Origin: Cyclobacterium roseum
Lineage (GTDB): Bacteria; Bacteroidota; Bacteroidia; Cytophagales; Cyclobacteriaceae
Direction: 5' to 3'
NCBI RefSeq assembly: GCF_010119225.1
Contig: NZ_WNKF01000007.1
Span: 186,001-250,000, forward strand
DNA: 64,000 bases
The notes under the pieces are model-generated. The model worked only from the letters and a program-made list of their open reading frames with translations, was not told the DNA's origin and ran no database searches. Within the stretch, counting starts at the first letter, position 1. Each line of letters starts with the position of its first letter. Of the stretch, positions 9,352 through 18,362 are shown piece by piece. Position numbers and translations under genes: made by a program.

Positions 9352-9491
9352 AAACTCACCACCATTTCGAAAAAAAGGCTATGGACCTTTAGGTAATCAT
9401 TCAATCCGATACCTGAAGTTTTGTTTGGCAATATTATGATAATTACCCTAACTTGAACCTCAATGAATATAAAACCAAACTGACCCAAAAA

Positions 9492-10346
9492 ATGAAAAGA
9501 TTAATCCCCCTTGTAATCCTCCTGATCGTAAGCTTGGATACGCTCCTGGCCCAGGGCAACCGAGCCATTTTCGAAGAAATGCCAGGCATGGTTTCCTATA
9601 CTTACCGGGATAGCTTCTCCAAGGATGTGGCTGCCACCCTGGACACTTTGCAGGCCATGGGCATCAAAGACATGGAATTCTCCAACCTCTTTGGTAAAAC
9701 TGCCGCCGAATTGCGGCAACTGCTCGACGAGCGGGACATGTTTTGCTCTTCTTTTGGGGTCGGTTATTCAGACCTGGTCAATAAAACGCAGGAAGTGGCG
9801 GAGAATGCCAAAACCCTGGGGGCAAAATTTGTCCGTGTGGCCTGGATACCCCACGAGGCACCTTTTGGACTATCCGATGCCGAAAAGGCCATTGCTGATT
9901 TTAACAAAGCAGGAAAAATTTTAAAGGAGGCGCACGGACTCACTTTTTGTTACCATAACCATGGGTATGAATTTTATCCCCATGACAACGGGACCCTCTT
10001 TGACTACATGATGGCGCAGACCGACCCGGAATATGTAAGCTACGAAATTGATATCCTGTGGACTTTTTTTCCCGGTGTAGACCCTGCGGCCCTGATCCAT
10101 AAATACCCCGACCGCTTTAAATTGATGCATCTGAAAGATCTGAAAAAAGGGGTAGAAGGTAACATGTCCGGAGGCACTCCGAAAGAAAACGACGTGGTGC
10201 TGGGTACGGGCCAACTGGATCTTCCTGCCATCCTTAAAGCTGCGAAGGAAGCGGGCATTGAGCATTTCTACATAGAAGATGAAAGCCCGGTGTACTACCA
10301 GCAGGTACCCAAATCCATAGCATTTTTACAGGGTTTGAGGTATTGA
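9492..10346 (+). CDS. Secreted sugar phosphate isomerase/epimerase-like TIM-barrel protein
   Basis: Predicted exported protein of about 284 residues in the xylose-isomerase-like TIM-barrel (AP endonuclease family 2) superfamily. The start at 9492 gives a clean signal peptide (MKRLIPLVILLIVSLDTLLAQ); an in-frame ATG at 9453 would add 13 polar residues in front of it. Metal-site motifs of the superfamily are visible: YHNHGYEF, YEIDILWTFFPGVDP and LMHLKDL, with a late acidic residue in FYIEDE. Members act as isomerases or epimerases on sugars and inositols; the periplasmic version is common in Bacteroidota next to Gfo/Idh/MocA oxidoreductases like the one at the left end of this window. The substrate is unknown. 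Confidence 0.88.
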   Translation: MKRLIPLVILLIVSLDTLLAQGNRAIFEEMPGMVSYTYRDSFSKDVAATLDTLQAMGIKDMEFSNLFGKTAAELRQLLDERDMFCSSFGVGYSDLVNKTQEVAENAKTLGAKFVRVAWIPHEAPFGLSDAEKAIADFNKAGKILKEAHGLTFCYHNHGYEFYPHDNGTLFDYMMAQTDPEYVSYEIDILWTFFPGVDPAALIHKYPDRFKLMHLKDLKKGVEGNMSGGTPKENDVVLGTGQLDLPAILKAAKEAGIEHFYIEDESPVYYQQVPKSIAFLQGLRY

Positions 10347-10556
10347 CCTTACCAAATTACCGTCAAGAAGCCTTCTAGAATGGAAAATCCGTATGGCCTT
10401 GTGTCAATCCCGCAAACGGGACCATAACACCCAATCTGGTTTCGTGATGGAGTAGGTTTTCATCGTGTTGATTAGCAGGATATCCGGACTCAACATTTGG
10501 ATGCTTGATTTTAGCGGTTTAATTGCTAACTTTAAAAAGGTAAATTATTGAATACC

Positions 10557-11114
10557 ATGGCAACTGAAGTAGTGAAACGCTTGATCAATGTGGATGAATA
10601 TTATAAAATGGCCGAAGTTGGAATCCTAAAGGCAGAAGATCCGGTAGAACTTATTCACGGAGAAATTTTTCAGATGAGTCCGATAGGAAGCAGACAGGCA
10701 GCGATAGTTGATTACCTTGCCAAGGTAATGAATCAACTTTTTGATGGAAAAGCTATTGTCAGAGTTCAAAATCCAATTAGATTTGATAATAATAATGAGC
10801 CAGAGCCAGATATCTCCCTATTAAAATATAGGTCGGATTATTATTCTACGGCACATCCAGGATCTGCTGATGTGCTTGCCCTTATTGAAGTGTCCGGCTC
10901 TTCCATTCGTTTTGACAAAGAAGTGAAAGCCCCACTGTATGCTGCACATGGTATTCGGGAATGTTGGATAATTGATCTGGACAACAATCAAATCGAATTC
11001 CTTTCCAAACCTCAAGGGGATGCCTACACCAAAACCCGGGTTTTTGGGCCTGGTGATGAGGTAGGGCTAATGGGTAAAAAATTCTCTGTTAAAGAGTTGC
11101 TTATTTTGGACTAA
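10557..11114 (+). CDS. Uma2-family (DUF820) putative restriction-endonuclease-fold protein
   Basis: A cytoplasmic protein of about 185 residues with the PD-(D/E)xK nuclease-like Uma2 fold. The hallmarks are ELIHGEIFQMSP near the N terminus, then EPEPDISLL, then ALIEVSGSS with the putative catalytic E, and the pattern ...ECWIIDLDNNQIEFL... near the end. I prefer the ATG at 10557 because the slightly longer frame begins with TTG at 10548. Uma2 proteins are common as solitary genes in cyanobacteria and Bacteroidota and their biological role is unclear; some were proposed to be nucleases. No partner gene is adjacent. A near-consensus -7 element (TAACTTTA, 10527-10534) precedes it. Confidence 0.85.
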   Translation: MATEVVKRLINVDEYYKMAEVGILKAEDPVELIHGEIFQMSPIGSRQAAIVDYLAKVMNQLFDGKAIVRVQNPIRFDNNNEPEPDISLLKYRSDYYSTAHPGSADVLALIEVSGSSIRFDKEVKAPLYAAHGIRECWIIDLDNNQIEFLSKPQGDAYTKTRVFGPGDEVGLMGKKFSVKELLILD

Positions 11115-11328
11115 AAAAGCATGTGTAATAACTTGAGACAATCAAATGTGGGACTTTTTCCTTTCTGGAAGTATTTTAGGCAATTCCTGGGTTGAAAGAT
11201 TTTTATTTGAATGGACCGCCATGTCCATGTCTTTATGACCATAGGATTTCGATTTGTTTTCAGAACAACCCTTTAAAAATAAAATATTTGTGGTTCAATA
11301 ATTGCTTATGATCCTTCAAACATGAACC

Positions 11329-12390
11329 ATGAAACTTTTCCAATGTCGCCATTGCGGGCGCCCGGCTTATTTTGAGAACACGCATTGTAGCCATTGCCAA
11401 ACTCAACTGGGTTTTGATCCTCAGAGTCTGGATTTGCTTGCCCTGGAAGTTCAAGAGGACCATTTGCTTACAAAAAATAAGGGCCAGTCGGCCTTTCGAT
11501 ATTGTGAAAATAAAAAAATGGACGGTTGCAATTGGCTTATTCCATTGTCAGCTTCCAATCGTTTTTGCAGGGCTTGCGCCCTAAATCGGGTCATCCCGAA
11601 TTTGGCTAACCCAGCCTACAAAAAAAGGTGGCAAACCATTGAAACGGCCAAGCACAGGTTGATCTATGCCTTATTACGCCTGGACTTGCCGTTTTTTCCG
11701 TGGAATGAAACGACCGGAAGCGGATTGGGCTTTGATTTCAAAGCAAGTCAAAACCAAGAAAACGTTCTGACCGGGCATGCCTCCGGTATTATCACGATGA
11801 ATATCGCTGAAGCAGACGATGTGGAACGGGCCATGGCTAAAAAGGAAATGGATGAGGTATACCGTACTGTTTTGGGCCATTTCAGGCATGAAATAGGACA
11901 TTATTATTGGGACGTCCTGGTCGCTGGATCGGAAAGCCTCGAAGAATTCAGGTCTCTTTTTGGAGACGAGCGTGTTTCCTACGCCAATGCCCTGAAAATA
12001 CATTATCAAAATGGAGCTCCCTCAAATTGGCAACAAAACTACATTTCTTCTTATGCCAGTTCCCACCCCTGGGAAGATTGGGCGGAAACATGGGCGCATT
12101 ACCTGCACCTGGTTGGTACCCTGGAAACCGCCTTTTCCTTTGGATTGACCATCAATCCAAAGCTGGAAAATCATCCCGCCGGTACTTCCACACTGATTTC
12201 GGAGGATCCTTATCTTTGCGCTGATTTTTCAAAGTTGCTCCATCAGTGGATACCCCTGTCTCTGGCATTAAATAGTCTGAATAGAAGTATGGGACTTCCT
12301 GACAGTTATCCTTTTGTCATTTCACCCGTAATCGCTAATAAAATGGCATTGGTTCACAAACTAGTTCGAAAAGGTGGTGGTAGCCATTAA
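11329..12390 (+). CDS. Putative zinc-binding metallopeptidase (Peptidase_Mx-like)
   Basis: Cytoplasmic protein of 353 residues with no signal peptide. The N terminus is a zinc ribbon with cysteines at 6, 9, 20 and 23 (CRHCG, CSHC), and a second pair of cysteine clusters follows near residues 58-85. A zincin motif HEIGH lies at residues 187-191 (FRHEIGHYYW), with further acidic and histidine residues in WEDWAETWAHYLH, as in the putative zinc-binding metallopeptidase family typified by PF15887. Substrates of this family are not established. The gene is isolated, with 214 bases upstream and 250 downstream on the same strand. Confidence 0.88.
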   Translation: MKLFQCRHCGRPAYFENTHCSHCQTQLGFDPQSLDLLALEVQEDHLLTKNKGQSAFRYCENKKMDGCNWLIPLSASNRFCRACALNRVIPNLANPAYKKRWQTIETAKHRLIYALLRLDLPFFPWNETTGSGLGFDFKASQNQENVLTGHASGIITMNIAEADDVERAMAKKEMDEVYRTVLGHFRHEIGHYYWDVLVAGSESLEEFRSLFGDERVSYANALKIHYQNGAPSNWQQNYISSYASSHPWEDWAETWAHYLHLVGTLETAFSFGLTINPKLENHPAGTSTLISEDPYLCADFSKLLHQWIPLSLALNSLNRSMGLPDSYPFVISPVIANKMALVHKLVRKGGGSH

Positions 12391-12640
12391 TTCTCCATTT
12401 TTTCCGTTGAATATTCCGGTTGGATACCCTACCAATTCTATTTTTTCCTGCTGCAATCGATCGGTTCCTTGGTTCGAAAAAACAGGGCAATGTTAATAGG
12501 TAGTTGAGTAACAAAAACAATACTATAAATGGATAAATAATGTATTCGTAAATAGTAGTATTTATTTGTATGCTAAATTCATTATAAAATTTTATATTTA
12601 ACCTGAATATAGATTTTTAATAATTAAATTCTAGAGAAAA

Positions 12641-13501
12641 ATGATGCGTTTTTATTCACTTTTTTTAAGTCTGTTTGCTGCCGGATGGTTGCTGGCTTGT
12701 TTGCCGGAGGAGGGGGATTCGAATCCAGAGGCTAATTTACCTGCGAAAACACTTACAAATCAGGCTTACGGAACTCATCCGCGCCAAATTTTTGATATCT
12801 ACCTTCCGCCCAACCGGCATGAAAATACCCCCACCCTGATTCTGGTTCATGGGGGAGGCTGGAAAGAAGGAAATAAATCGGACATGAATCCATTCCGGGA
12901 TTTTTTACGTGAGCAGCTTCCCTACCTGGCGGTAGCTAACCTTAATTACAGGCTGGCTGATGCTTCGAACAAGCCCTATCCCATGCAAATCGAGGATATC
13001 AGTTCCTTGGTGGCTTATTTGGAGGAGCACCGGGAGGAATACCAGCTTGGTAGTCGCCTGGGCTTTCTTGGAGTTAGTGCTGGGGGACATTTGTCGCTGC
13101 TGTGGAGTTATGCCCATGATACGGAAAGTAGGGTAGAGATGGTTTGTAGTGTGGTAGGTCCGACTGATTTACTGGATGAGTCCTACCGAACCGCCACAAA
13201 TGAATATTTGCGGGAAATGTTAGACTTATTTGGGGGAAATGAGGAGCTGCTGACAGCAGCGAGCCCGATCTATCAGTTGCAAGCCGACTCGCCTGCTACC
13301 CTACTTTTTTATGGGGGGAATGATCCGTTGGTTCCCAGTTCGCAAGGAATGCGCCTTAGGGACAGGTTGTCGGAGCTTGAAGTAGCACACGAATTTCATT
13401 TTTATCCCAATGAAGGCCATGGCTGGCTGGGATTGAATTTGCTGAATAGTATGATTAAGCTGAAAGCATTTATAGACAAAAAGCTCCCAAATATACCTTA
13501 A
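12641..13501 (+). CDS. Alpha/beta-hydrolase lipoprotein (BD-FAE/esterase type)
   Basis: Predicted lipoprotein esterase of 286 residues. The N terminus is a lipoprotein signal (MMRFYSLFLSLFAAGWLLAC, lipobox LLAC). The serine hydrolase features are all present: oxyanion motif HGGGWKEG, nucleophile elbow GVSAGGH, an acidic residue in GGNDPLVP and the catalytic histidine in NEGHGWLG. It resembles the bacterial feruloyl/acetyl esterase-like branch of the fold. It sits alone with 250-base spacers on both sides, so nothing nearby reveals its substrate. Confidence 0.9.
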   Translation: MMRFYSLFLSLFAAGWLLACLPEEGDSNPEANLPAKTLTNQAYGTHPRQIFDIYLPPNRHENTPTLILVHGGGWKEGNKSDMNPFRDFLREQLPYLAVANLNYRLADASNKPYPMQIEDISSLVAYLEEHREEYQLGSRLGFLGVSAGGHLSLLWSYAHDTESRVEMVCSVVGPTDLLDESYRTATNEYLREMLDLFGGNEELLTAASPIYQLQADSPATLLFYGGNDPLVPSSQGMRLRDRLSELEVAHEFHFYPNEGHGWLGLNLLNSMIKLKAFIDKKLPNIP

Positions 13502-13719
13502 AATAGGGCGTTTGATTTGGTTCAGGGATAGTAATTTTTAAGGGGCTGAAAGAATTCAGACGGTTTATTTTTGAATTTTTCCGGGATCGGAGAGTCCTAT
13601 TTTCAAATTCTGGAAAAAGATTTAATCCCCGACGAAATAGTATATTAGTTTTAAATTGATAAATAAAATAGCATATAAACAATAATTTTTAAGCTATTTC
13701 ATTCTTAAGCAAATTTTGA

Positions 13720-13727
13720 TAGCTTTG
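13720..13727 (+). promoter_or_regulatory. Putative -7 element (TAGCTTTG) of the BCCT operon
   Basis: TAGCTTTG fits TAnnTTTG and lies 26 bases upstream of the first ATG of the barrel/BCCT/Usp operon, a plausible leader length. The preceding 200 bases are very AT-rich and otherwise empty. Confidence 0.5.
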
Positions 13728-13753
13728 TCTTTCTTGTAACAAACGAAGAACGA

Positions 13754-15085
13754 ATGCACTATTTGCTATTTTTGGTCTTACTTTTTGGAATTTCCCTAAA
13801 AGCAGAAGCAAAAAAGGATAGTTTAAAAAAAAGAGCATACAATCGGGTACTGAATATTGGCCAGGACTATGGTACAGACAAGAGTAGCCTGGAATTGCCG
13901 GCGAGCAGTCGTACGGAGTACTTGAACCGGGACACCACCTGGTTAAAAGTAGGCGGGGCTTTTCGCCTGAACAATATTTACACTCACTACGAGGGAGAAA
14001 CCTTTCCCTTAGGAACGTTTTTAAGAAATGAATGGACCTGGGACACCTGGAGACTCAATGTGGATGCCTATAGTGAAGGCATTCAACTTTCCTTTGAATA
14101 CCGATTTTACCCAACCTTTAATACTCATTTTTTAAAATACGGATGGCTAGGGTACCGGTTCAATGAAAAAACCAATCTGAAAATGGGGGTGACCCAAGTT
14201 CCATTTGGTCTGTTAACCTATGCTTCCCATAGTTGGTGGTTTCAGCTCCCCTATTACCTGGGCTTGGAAGATGATTATCAGATGGGATTTCATCTTTCCC
14301 ACCAGACAGAGGGCTGGCGTTTGGATGGAGCCTATTTTTTATTGGCAGAGCCCAGAGGTACCAATGAAGCGACTTTTGGAGCCTTTTCTACCGCCAGGTA
14401 CTCTTATGATGTGGTACCCATTCCGGGCAATTCCAACATCGAGCGACACCAGGTCAATCTCCGGGCAGTAAAAAACTGGTCGGGGCATGAACTAGGGATT
14501 TCCCTGCAGCGCCATGAATTGTACAATCTGCAAACCGGTCATAAGGGATCGAATTTGGCAGCATCGCTACACCATGAGGCGAATTGGGGTAATTGGAATT
14601 TGAAAGCAGAGGCGATTTATTATACCTATGACGATGTAAGAAACGATGATGGGGAGGTACTGGATGTGGTCCAAATGGGTGCTTATGGCTTTGGAACGTA
14701 CGATGTGGCCAATAGCGCGGCACTTTATGTGATTGGATTGGCCTATGACATTCCGCTGGATTGGGGGCCGGTTAGTAACGTCCAGTTGTATAATGATTAC
14801 ACATTGATGGAAAAATTTACTTCGGAACAGAGAGGGCCAGCCTTTGCCTACCGAAAATCCCAGCAAAATGTTTTCGGGGCATTGGTGACCGCCGGTCAGG
14901 TATACGCTTATTTTGATGTGGCCATGGGCTATAATCATCCCTGGTTGACCAACACATTTGGTGGAAATGCCCTGGGTACCGGAAGAGGTGTCGATTACAG
15001 GCAGCCCATTTCGGATCTAAATCCCACCGCTTCTGATCCAGGTTGGAACACACGTTTGAACATAAATATTGGTTATTATTTCTAA
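13754..15085 (+). CDS. Outer-membrane beta-barrel (porin-like) protein
   Basis: A 443-residue exported protein with a short signal peptide (MHYLLFLVLLFGISLKAEA). It consists of alternating amphipathic strands rich in Tyr and Trp and ends in an aromatic C-terminal strand (NINIGYYF), the outer-membrane barrel signature. Segments such as LKMGVTQVPFG recall phosphate-selective/OprO-like porins. It is the first gene of a probable three-gene operon: the BCCT transporter begins 12 bases after its stop codon, and the stress protein overlaps that. The context suggests that it lets the transporter's solute cross the outer membrane. Barrel assignment is good; specificity is inferred only from position. 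Confidence 0.75.
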   Translation: MHYLLFLVLLFGISLKAEAKKDSLKKRAYNRVLNIGQDYGTDKSSLELPASSRTEYLNRDTTWLKVGGAFRLNNIYTHYEGETFPLGTFLRNEWTWDTWRLNVDAYSEGIQLSFEYRFYPTFNTHFLKYGWLGYRFNEKTNLKMGVTQVPFGLLTYASHSWWFQLPYYLGLEDDYQMGFHLSHQTEGWRLDGAYFLLAEPRGTNEATFGAFSTARYSYDVVPIPGNSNIERHQVNLRAVKNWSGHELGISLQRHELYNLQTGHKGSNLAASLHHEANWGNWNLKAEAIYYTYDDVRNDDGEVLDVVQMGAYGFGTYDVANSAALYVIGLAYDIPLDWGPVSNVQLYNDYTLMEKFTSEQRGPAFAYRKSQQNVFGALVTAGQVYAYFDVAMGYNHPWLTNTFGGNALGTGRGVDYRQPISDLNPTASDPGWNTRLNINIGYYF

Positions 15086-15097
15086 ATAAAAGATTTT

Positions 15098-16699
15098 ATG
15101 AAAAATAAATACTTCGACATTCATGCGCCGGTATTTTGGCCTTCGGTAGCTTTGATCATCTTGTTTATAACGGTCACGCTTTGGGTGGGAGAACCCATGG
15201 AATTGGTCTTTGCCTCCAGTAAGACCTTTATTACAGATAAGACAGGCTGGATTTTTATTATCGCAGTAAATGCCTTTATAGTATTCTGTTTTTACCTCGG
15301 ATTTAGCAAGTTTGGATCCATTCGTCTGGGAGGCAAGGAAGCCCAACCGGAATTTTCTACAGGAGCCTGGTTTGCCATGCTTTTCAGTGCCGGGATGGGT
15401 ATTGGGCTTTTATTTTGGGGGGTAGCTGAGCCGGTTTACCATTACGCCATTCCGCCCTATGGGGAAGCTTATTCACTGGAAGCCGCCAAAAGGGCAATGA
15501 ATCTCTCTTTCTTACATTGGGGTTTCCATGCATGGGCCATTTATGCCGTGGTGGGCCTATCGCTTGCCTTCTTTGCTTATAATCGAAAGTTACCTCTTAC
15601 CATTCGCTCCGTATTTTACCCCTTGTTGGGAGAAAGGATGAACGGATGGATGGGCAATGTTATTGATGTTTTGGCCGTACTGGCCACGCTTTTTGGTCTG
15701 GCTACTTCGCTGGGACTGGGCGTGCAACAGATTAGCGGTGGCTTATTTTACCTTTTCGATATTCCCAATACCATTACTACCCAGGTGTTGCTGATCGCAG
15801 GAATTACCCTGGTTGCTACCATTTCGGTGGTTTCGGGTATCGACAAAGGAGTAAAATTTCTTAGTCAGTGGAACGTCCGTATAGCAGCGATTTTATTGAT
15901 TTTCGTTTTGATTGTGGGCCCTACGCTGTTTGTTTTTCGTTCTTTTGTCCAGAATATGGGAAATTATTTGGGAAGTATTTTGGAAGTATCTACCTGGACG
16001 GAAGCCTACAGGGATAATGGCTGGCAAGGGGATTGGACCGTGTTTTACTGGGCCTGGTGGATTTCCTGGTCTCCTTTTGTTGGCATGTTTATCGCCCGGG
16101 TTTCCCGTGGTCGGACGATTCGGGAATTTATTTTTGGGGTATTGCTGGTTCCTTCCATATTGACCTTCCTATGGCTTACAGCTATGGGGGGCACGGCGAT
16201 TTTTCTGGACATGCAGGAACAAGTGCTTTCGGGGAGTCATATCTTAGCGGAAACCATTACGGGTGATGTTTCGATCGCCATGTTCGTTTTTCTTGAAAAT
16301 TTCCCGTTTAGCGGGATCGGTTCTGTAATTGGTATTTTGCTGGTGACCAGTTTTTTCGTTACCTCTTCTGATTCTGGATCCTTGGTGATAGACAGCATTA
16401 CTGCGGGAGGTAAACTGGATGCTCCGGTCGGACAGCGAATTTTCTGGGCTACGACTGAGGGAACGGTGGCTGCGGTATTGCTTATTGGAGGCGGGCTGAC
16501 GGCCCTTCAAACTGCCGCGATCACTACGGGTTTACCGTTTCTGGTGATATTGGTGATCATGTGTTATTCGTTACAGAAGGGATTGAGTCAGGAATATGCC
16601 CGTCTCAGCCAATATGATAAGGATTTGGATCGTAAGTCTTACGAAAAAAGGTTATCGGATGTGATTATGAAGAAACTGGAAAAAGAAAAGAAATCATGA
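15098..16699 (+). CDS. BCCT-family betaine/carnitine/choline transporter
   Basis: Inner-membrane secondary transporter of 533 residues with about 12 hydrophobic segments. BCCT signatures are clear: GMGIGLLFWGVAEPVYHY in the early helices and the tryptophan-rich motif WAWWISWSPFVGMFIARVSR around residues 313-332. The glycine-rich first motif resembles that of sodium-coupled glycine-betaine carriers. The short charged C-terminal tail (about 40 residues, ending in KKLEKEKKS) could serve osmosensing, as in other BCCT carriers. It is flanked by a porin-like gene 12 bases upstream and a universal stress protein gene that overlaps its stop codon as ATGA, so the three genes are very likely one transcript. 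Betaine or choline uptake is likely but not proven. Confidence 0.95.
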   Translation: MKNKYFDIHAPVFWPSVALIILFITVTLWVGEPMELVFASSKTFITDKTGWIFIIAVNAFIVFCFYLGFSKFGSIRLGGKEAQPEFSTGAWFAMLFSAGMGIGLLFWGVAEPVYHYAIPPYGEAYSLEAAKRAMNLSFLHWGFHAWAIYAVVGLSLAFFAYNRKLPLTIRSVFYPLLGERMNGWMGNVIDVLAVLATLFGLATSLGLGVQQISGGLFYLFDIPNTITTQVLLIAGITLVATISVVSGIDKGVKFLSQWNVRIAAILLIFVLIVGPTLFVFRSFVQNMGNYLGSILEVSTWTEAYRDNGWQGDWTVFYWAWWISWSPFVGMFIARVSRGRTIREFIFGVLLVPSILTFLWLTAMGGTAIFLDMQEQVLSGSHILAETITGDVSIAMFVFLENFPFSGIGSVIGILLVTSFFVTSSDSGSLVIDSITAGGKLDAPVGQRIFWATTEGTVAAVLLIGGGLTALQTAAITTGLPFLVILVIMCYSLQKGLSQEYARLSQYDKDLDRKSYEKRLSDVIMKKLEKEKKS

Positions 16700-17556
16700 A
16701 AAAATTAAAAAAAATAGGGTTGTTTATTGACCTGTCGGATCTGGATGAACTGCTTTTGCGATACATCCAGCAACTGGATGAAAAATTTGATTTTGAGCAG
16801 CTGACCCTGATTCATTTTGTCGCTCTGGAGGAAATCTCCAAGGAAATAGGGGATATGCTGCCTTATTTGGATAAATCACTGGATGAAATCCTGGAAGAGG
16901 AGGCCCTGGAAAAAGTAGAGGCCGTATTCAACGAAAGGAAAAGCAGCATCAACGTCAAAGTATATTCCGGGGGACAACTGGATCAGCTGGTGGAATGGGT
17001 AGATGCCCAGAAATACGACCTGGTGTTATTGGGAAAAAAATCGGTACATGGCGGAACAGGTATATTTAGCAGTAAGGTGGTTCGGCTAACTTCCTCCAAT
17101 ACGCTTTTTATTCCGGAAACTTCCAAGGCTTCCATTCAAAAAATTGTGTTGCCTCTTGATTTCTCAGATTATTCTGAAAGCTTGGCTGAAATGGTAAAAT
17201 CCTTGTCTCAGCATACGGGAGCAGTCGTATTGCCAATGCATGTTTTAAAAGTGGGCATGCAGTATTTTCCTTATATTCGTAAACCTTCTGAATTTCAGGA
17301 GGCCCTCGAAAAGAAGGCCATTTCAAATTACGCGAAACTTAAGAAGAAAACCGGGTTAGCCGAAGATTTGGAAATAATCAAAGGCCAGGACGTGCCGGTG
17401 AGCAGGAGTATTTATGACTATGCCATACGGAAAGGGGCTGACCTGATCGTTTTGGGAAATAAAGGAAAAACAGATGACGATACCCTGTTGATTGGATCTG
17501 TGGCCGAACGTTTAATTGCCTCGGATAAGCATTTGCCGATTTTGATTGTTAAATAA
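16696..17556 (+). CDS. Tandem universal stress protein (UspA-like)
   Basis: Cytoplasmic protein of 286 residues made of two Usp domains, about 1-140 and 150-286. Domain 2 begins at IQKIVLPLDFSDYSE and contains the nucleotide-binding signature GNKGKTDDDTLLIGSVAERL. Domain 1 has the weaker counterpart GKKSVHGGTGIFSSKVVRL and may have lost ATP binding. The start codon overlaps the BCCT stop codon (ATGA), so translation is probably coupled. Usp domains often occur next to or fused with membrane transporters and can regulate them in response to nucleotide levels; here it may tune the betaine carrier. Confidence 0.92.
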   Translation: MKKLKKIGLFIDLSDLDELLLRYIQQLDEKFDFEQLTLIHFVALEEISKEIGDMLPYLDKSLDEILEEEALEKVEAVFNERKSSINVKVYSGGQLDQLVEWVDAQKYDLVLLGKKSVHGGTGIFSSKVVRLTSSNTLFIPETSKASIQKIVLPLDFSDYSESLAEMVKSLSQHTGAVVLPMHVLKVGMQYFPYIRKPSEFQEALEKKAISNYAKLKKKTGLAEDLEIIKGQDVPVSRSIYDYAIRKGADLIVLGNKGKTDDDTLLIGSVAERLIASDKHLPILIVK

Positions 17557-17581
17557 AAGTACGGTTTGCAGAATAGTTTTA

Positions 17582-17589
17582 TAATTTTG
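17582..17589 (+). promoter_or_regulatory. Putative -7 element (TAATTTTG)
   Basis: TAATTTTG matches TAnnTTTG and lies 34 bases before the ATG of the NYN-domain gene, within the 67-base spacer after the stress-protein gene. This suggests separate transcription of the NYN gene. The spacing to the nearest upstream TTTG is shorter than usual. Confidence 0.4.
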
Positions 17590-17623
17590 TATCGCAATTG
17601 AATTTTCACTTTCAAATGGACTT

Positions 17624-18361
17624 ATGCAAGCCGATATAAAAATAGCTGTGCTGATAGATGCAGACAATGTTCCTTCCAATCAGGTAAAAGAGATGATGGA
17701 AGAAGTCGCCAAGTATGGTAATCCCACCATCAAACGAATCTATGGGGACTGGACCAAGCCTCAGTTGGGGAAGTGGAAGAATGTATTGCTTGAAAACGCC
17801 ATCAATCCCATCCAGCAATATGGCTATACCTCCGGCAAAAACGCCACCGATTCGGCCATGATCATAGATGCCATGGATATCCTCTACACCTCAAGAGTGG
17901 ATGGGTTTTGTTTGGTTTCTAGTGACAGTGATTTTACCAAGTTGGCCACCAGACTCAGAGAGGCAGGGTTAATGGTGATCGGGATGGGGGAGAAGAAAAC
18001 GCCCGATCCGTTTATTGTCGCCTGCGATAAATTCATTTACCTGGAAATATTACAAAAAGATGGGGACGGTCCGGAAGACAATAAGGAAAGAACCAAAACC
18101 AGGCCCCAGGTCGACAAAATCAATCCAAAGCTTATCCGACTAATTTCCTCTACCATTTCAGATTTGGCCGATGATGATGGGTGGGCATTTATGGGAGACG
18201 TGGGCAATCTGCTGCAGAAAAAACAACCCAATTTTGATTCCAGAAATTATGGTTTCCAGAAGTTAACACCCCTGATTGGGTCCATAAACAAATTTGAAGT
18301 CGAGCAGCGGGAAAACCAAAAAGGTAAGTACAAACTAATATATGTAAGAAATAAGGTTTAG
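17624..18361 (+). CDS. NYN-domain RNase-like protein with C-terminal OST-HTH/LOTUS domain
   Basis: Cytoplasmic protein of 245 residues. The N-terminal PIN-like NYN domain (about 5-150) starts with VLIDADNVPSNQ and carries the acidic residues expected for metal-dependent RNase activity (DADN, then DSAMIIDAMD and SSDSDFTKLA). A C-terminal segment of about 165-243 (LIRLISSTISDLADDDGWAFMGDVGNLL, then NYGFQKLTPLIGS) looks like an OST-HTH/LOTUS winged-helix domain, which binds RNA in other proteins. This is the LabA/DUF88 architecture. It is probably transcribed on its own and converges with the histidine kinase gene, whose end lies 1 base away. Confidence 0.9.
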   Translation: MQADIKIAVLIDADNVPSNQVKEMMEEVAKYGNPTIKRIYGDWTKPQLGKWKNVLLENAINPIQQYGYTSGKNATDSAMIIDAMDILYTSRVDGFCLVSSDSDFTKLATRLREAGLMVIGMGEKKTPDPFIVACDKFIYLEILQKDGDGPEDNKERTKTRPQVDKINPKLIRLISSTISDLADDDGWAFMGDVGNLLQKKQPNFDSRNYGFQKLTPLIGSINKFEVEQRENQKGKYKLIYVRNKV

Positions 18362-18362
18362 G

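Noticed and set aside
11107-11328. Possible gene between the Uma2 and metallopeptidase genes
   Set aside because: The only open frame there (11260-11463 minus) overlaps the metallopeptidase start and has no recognisable features.
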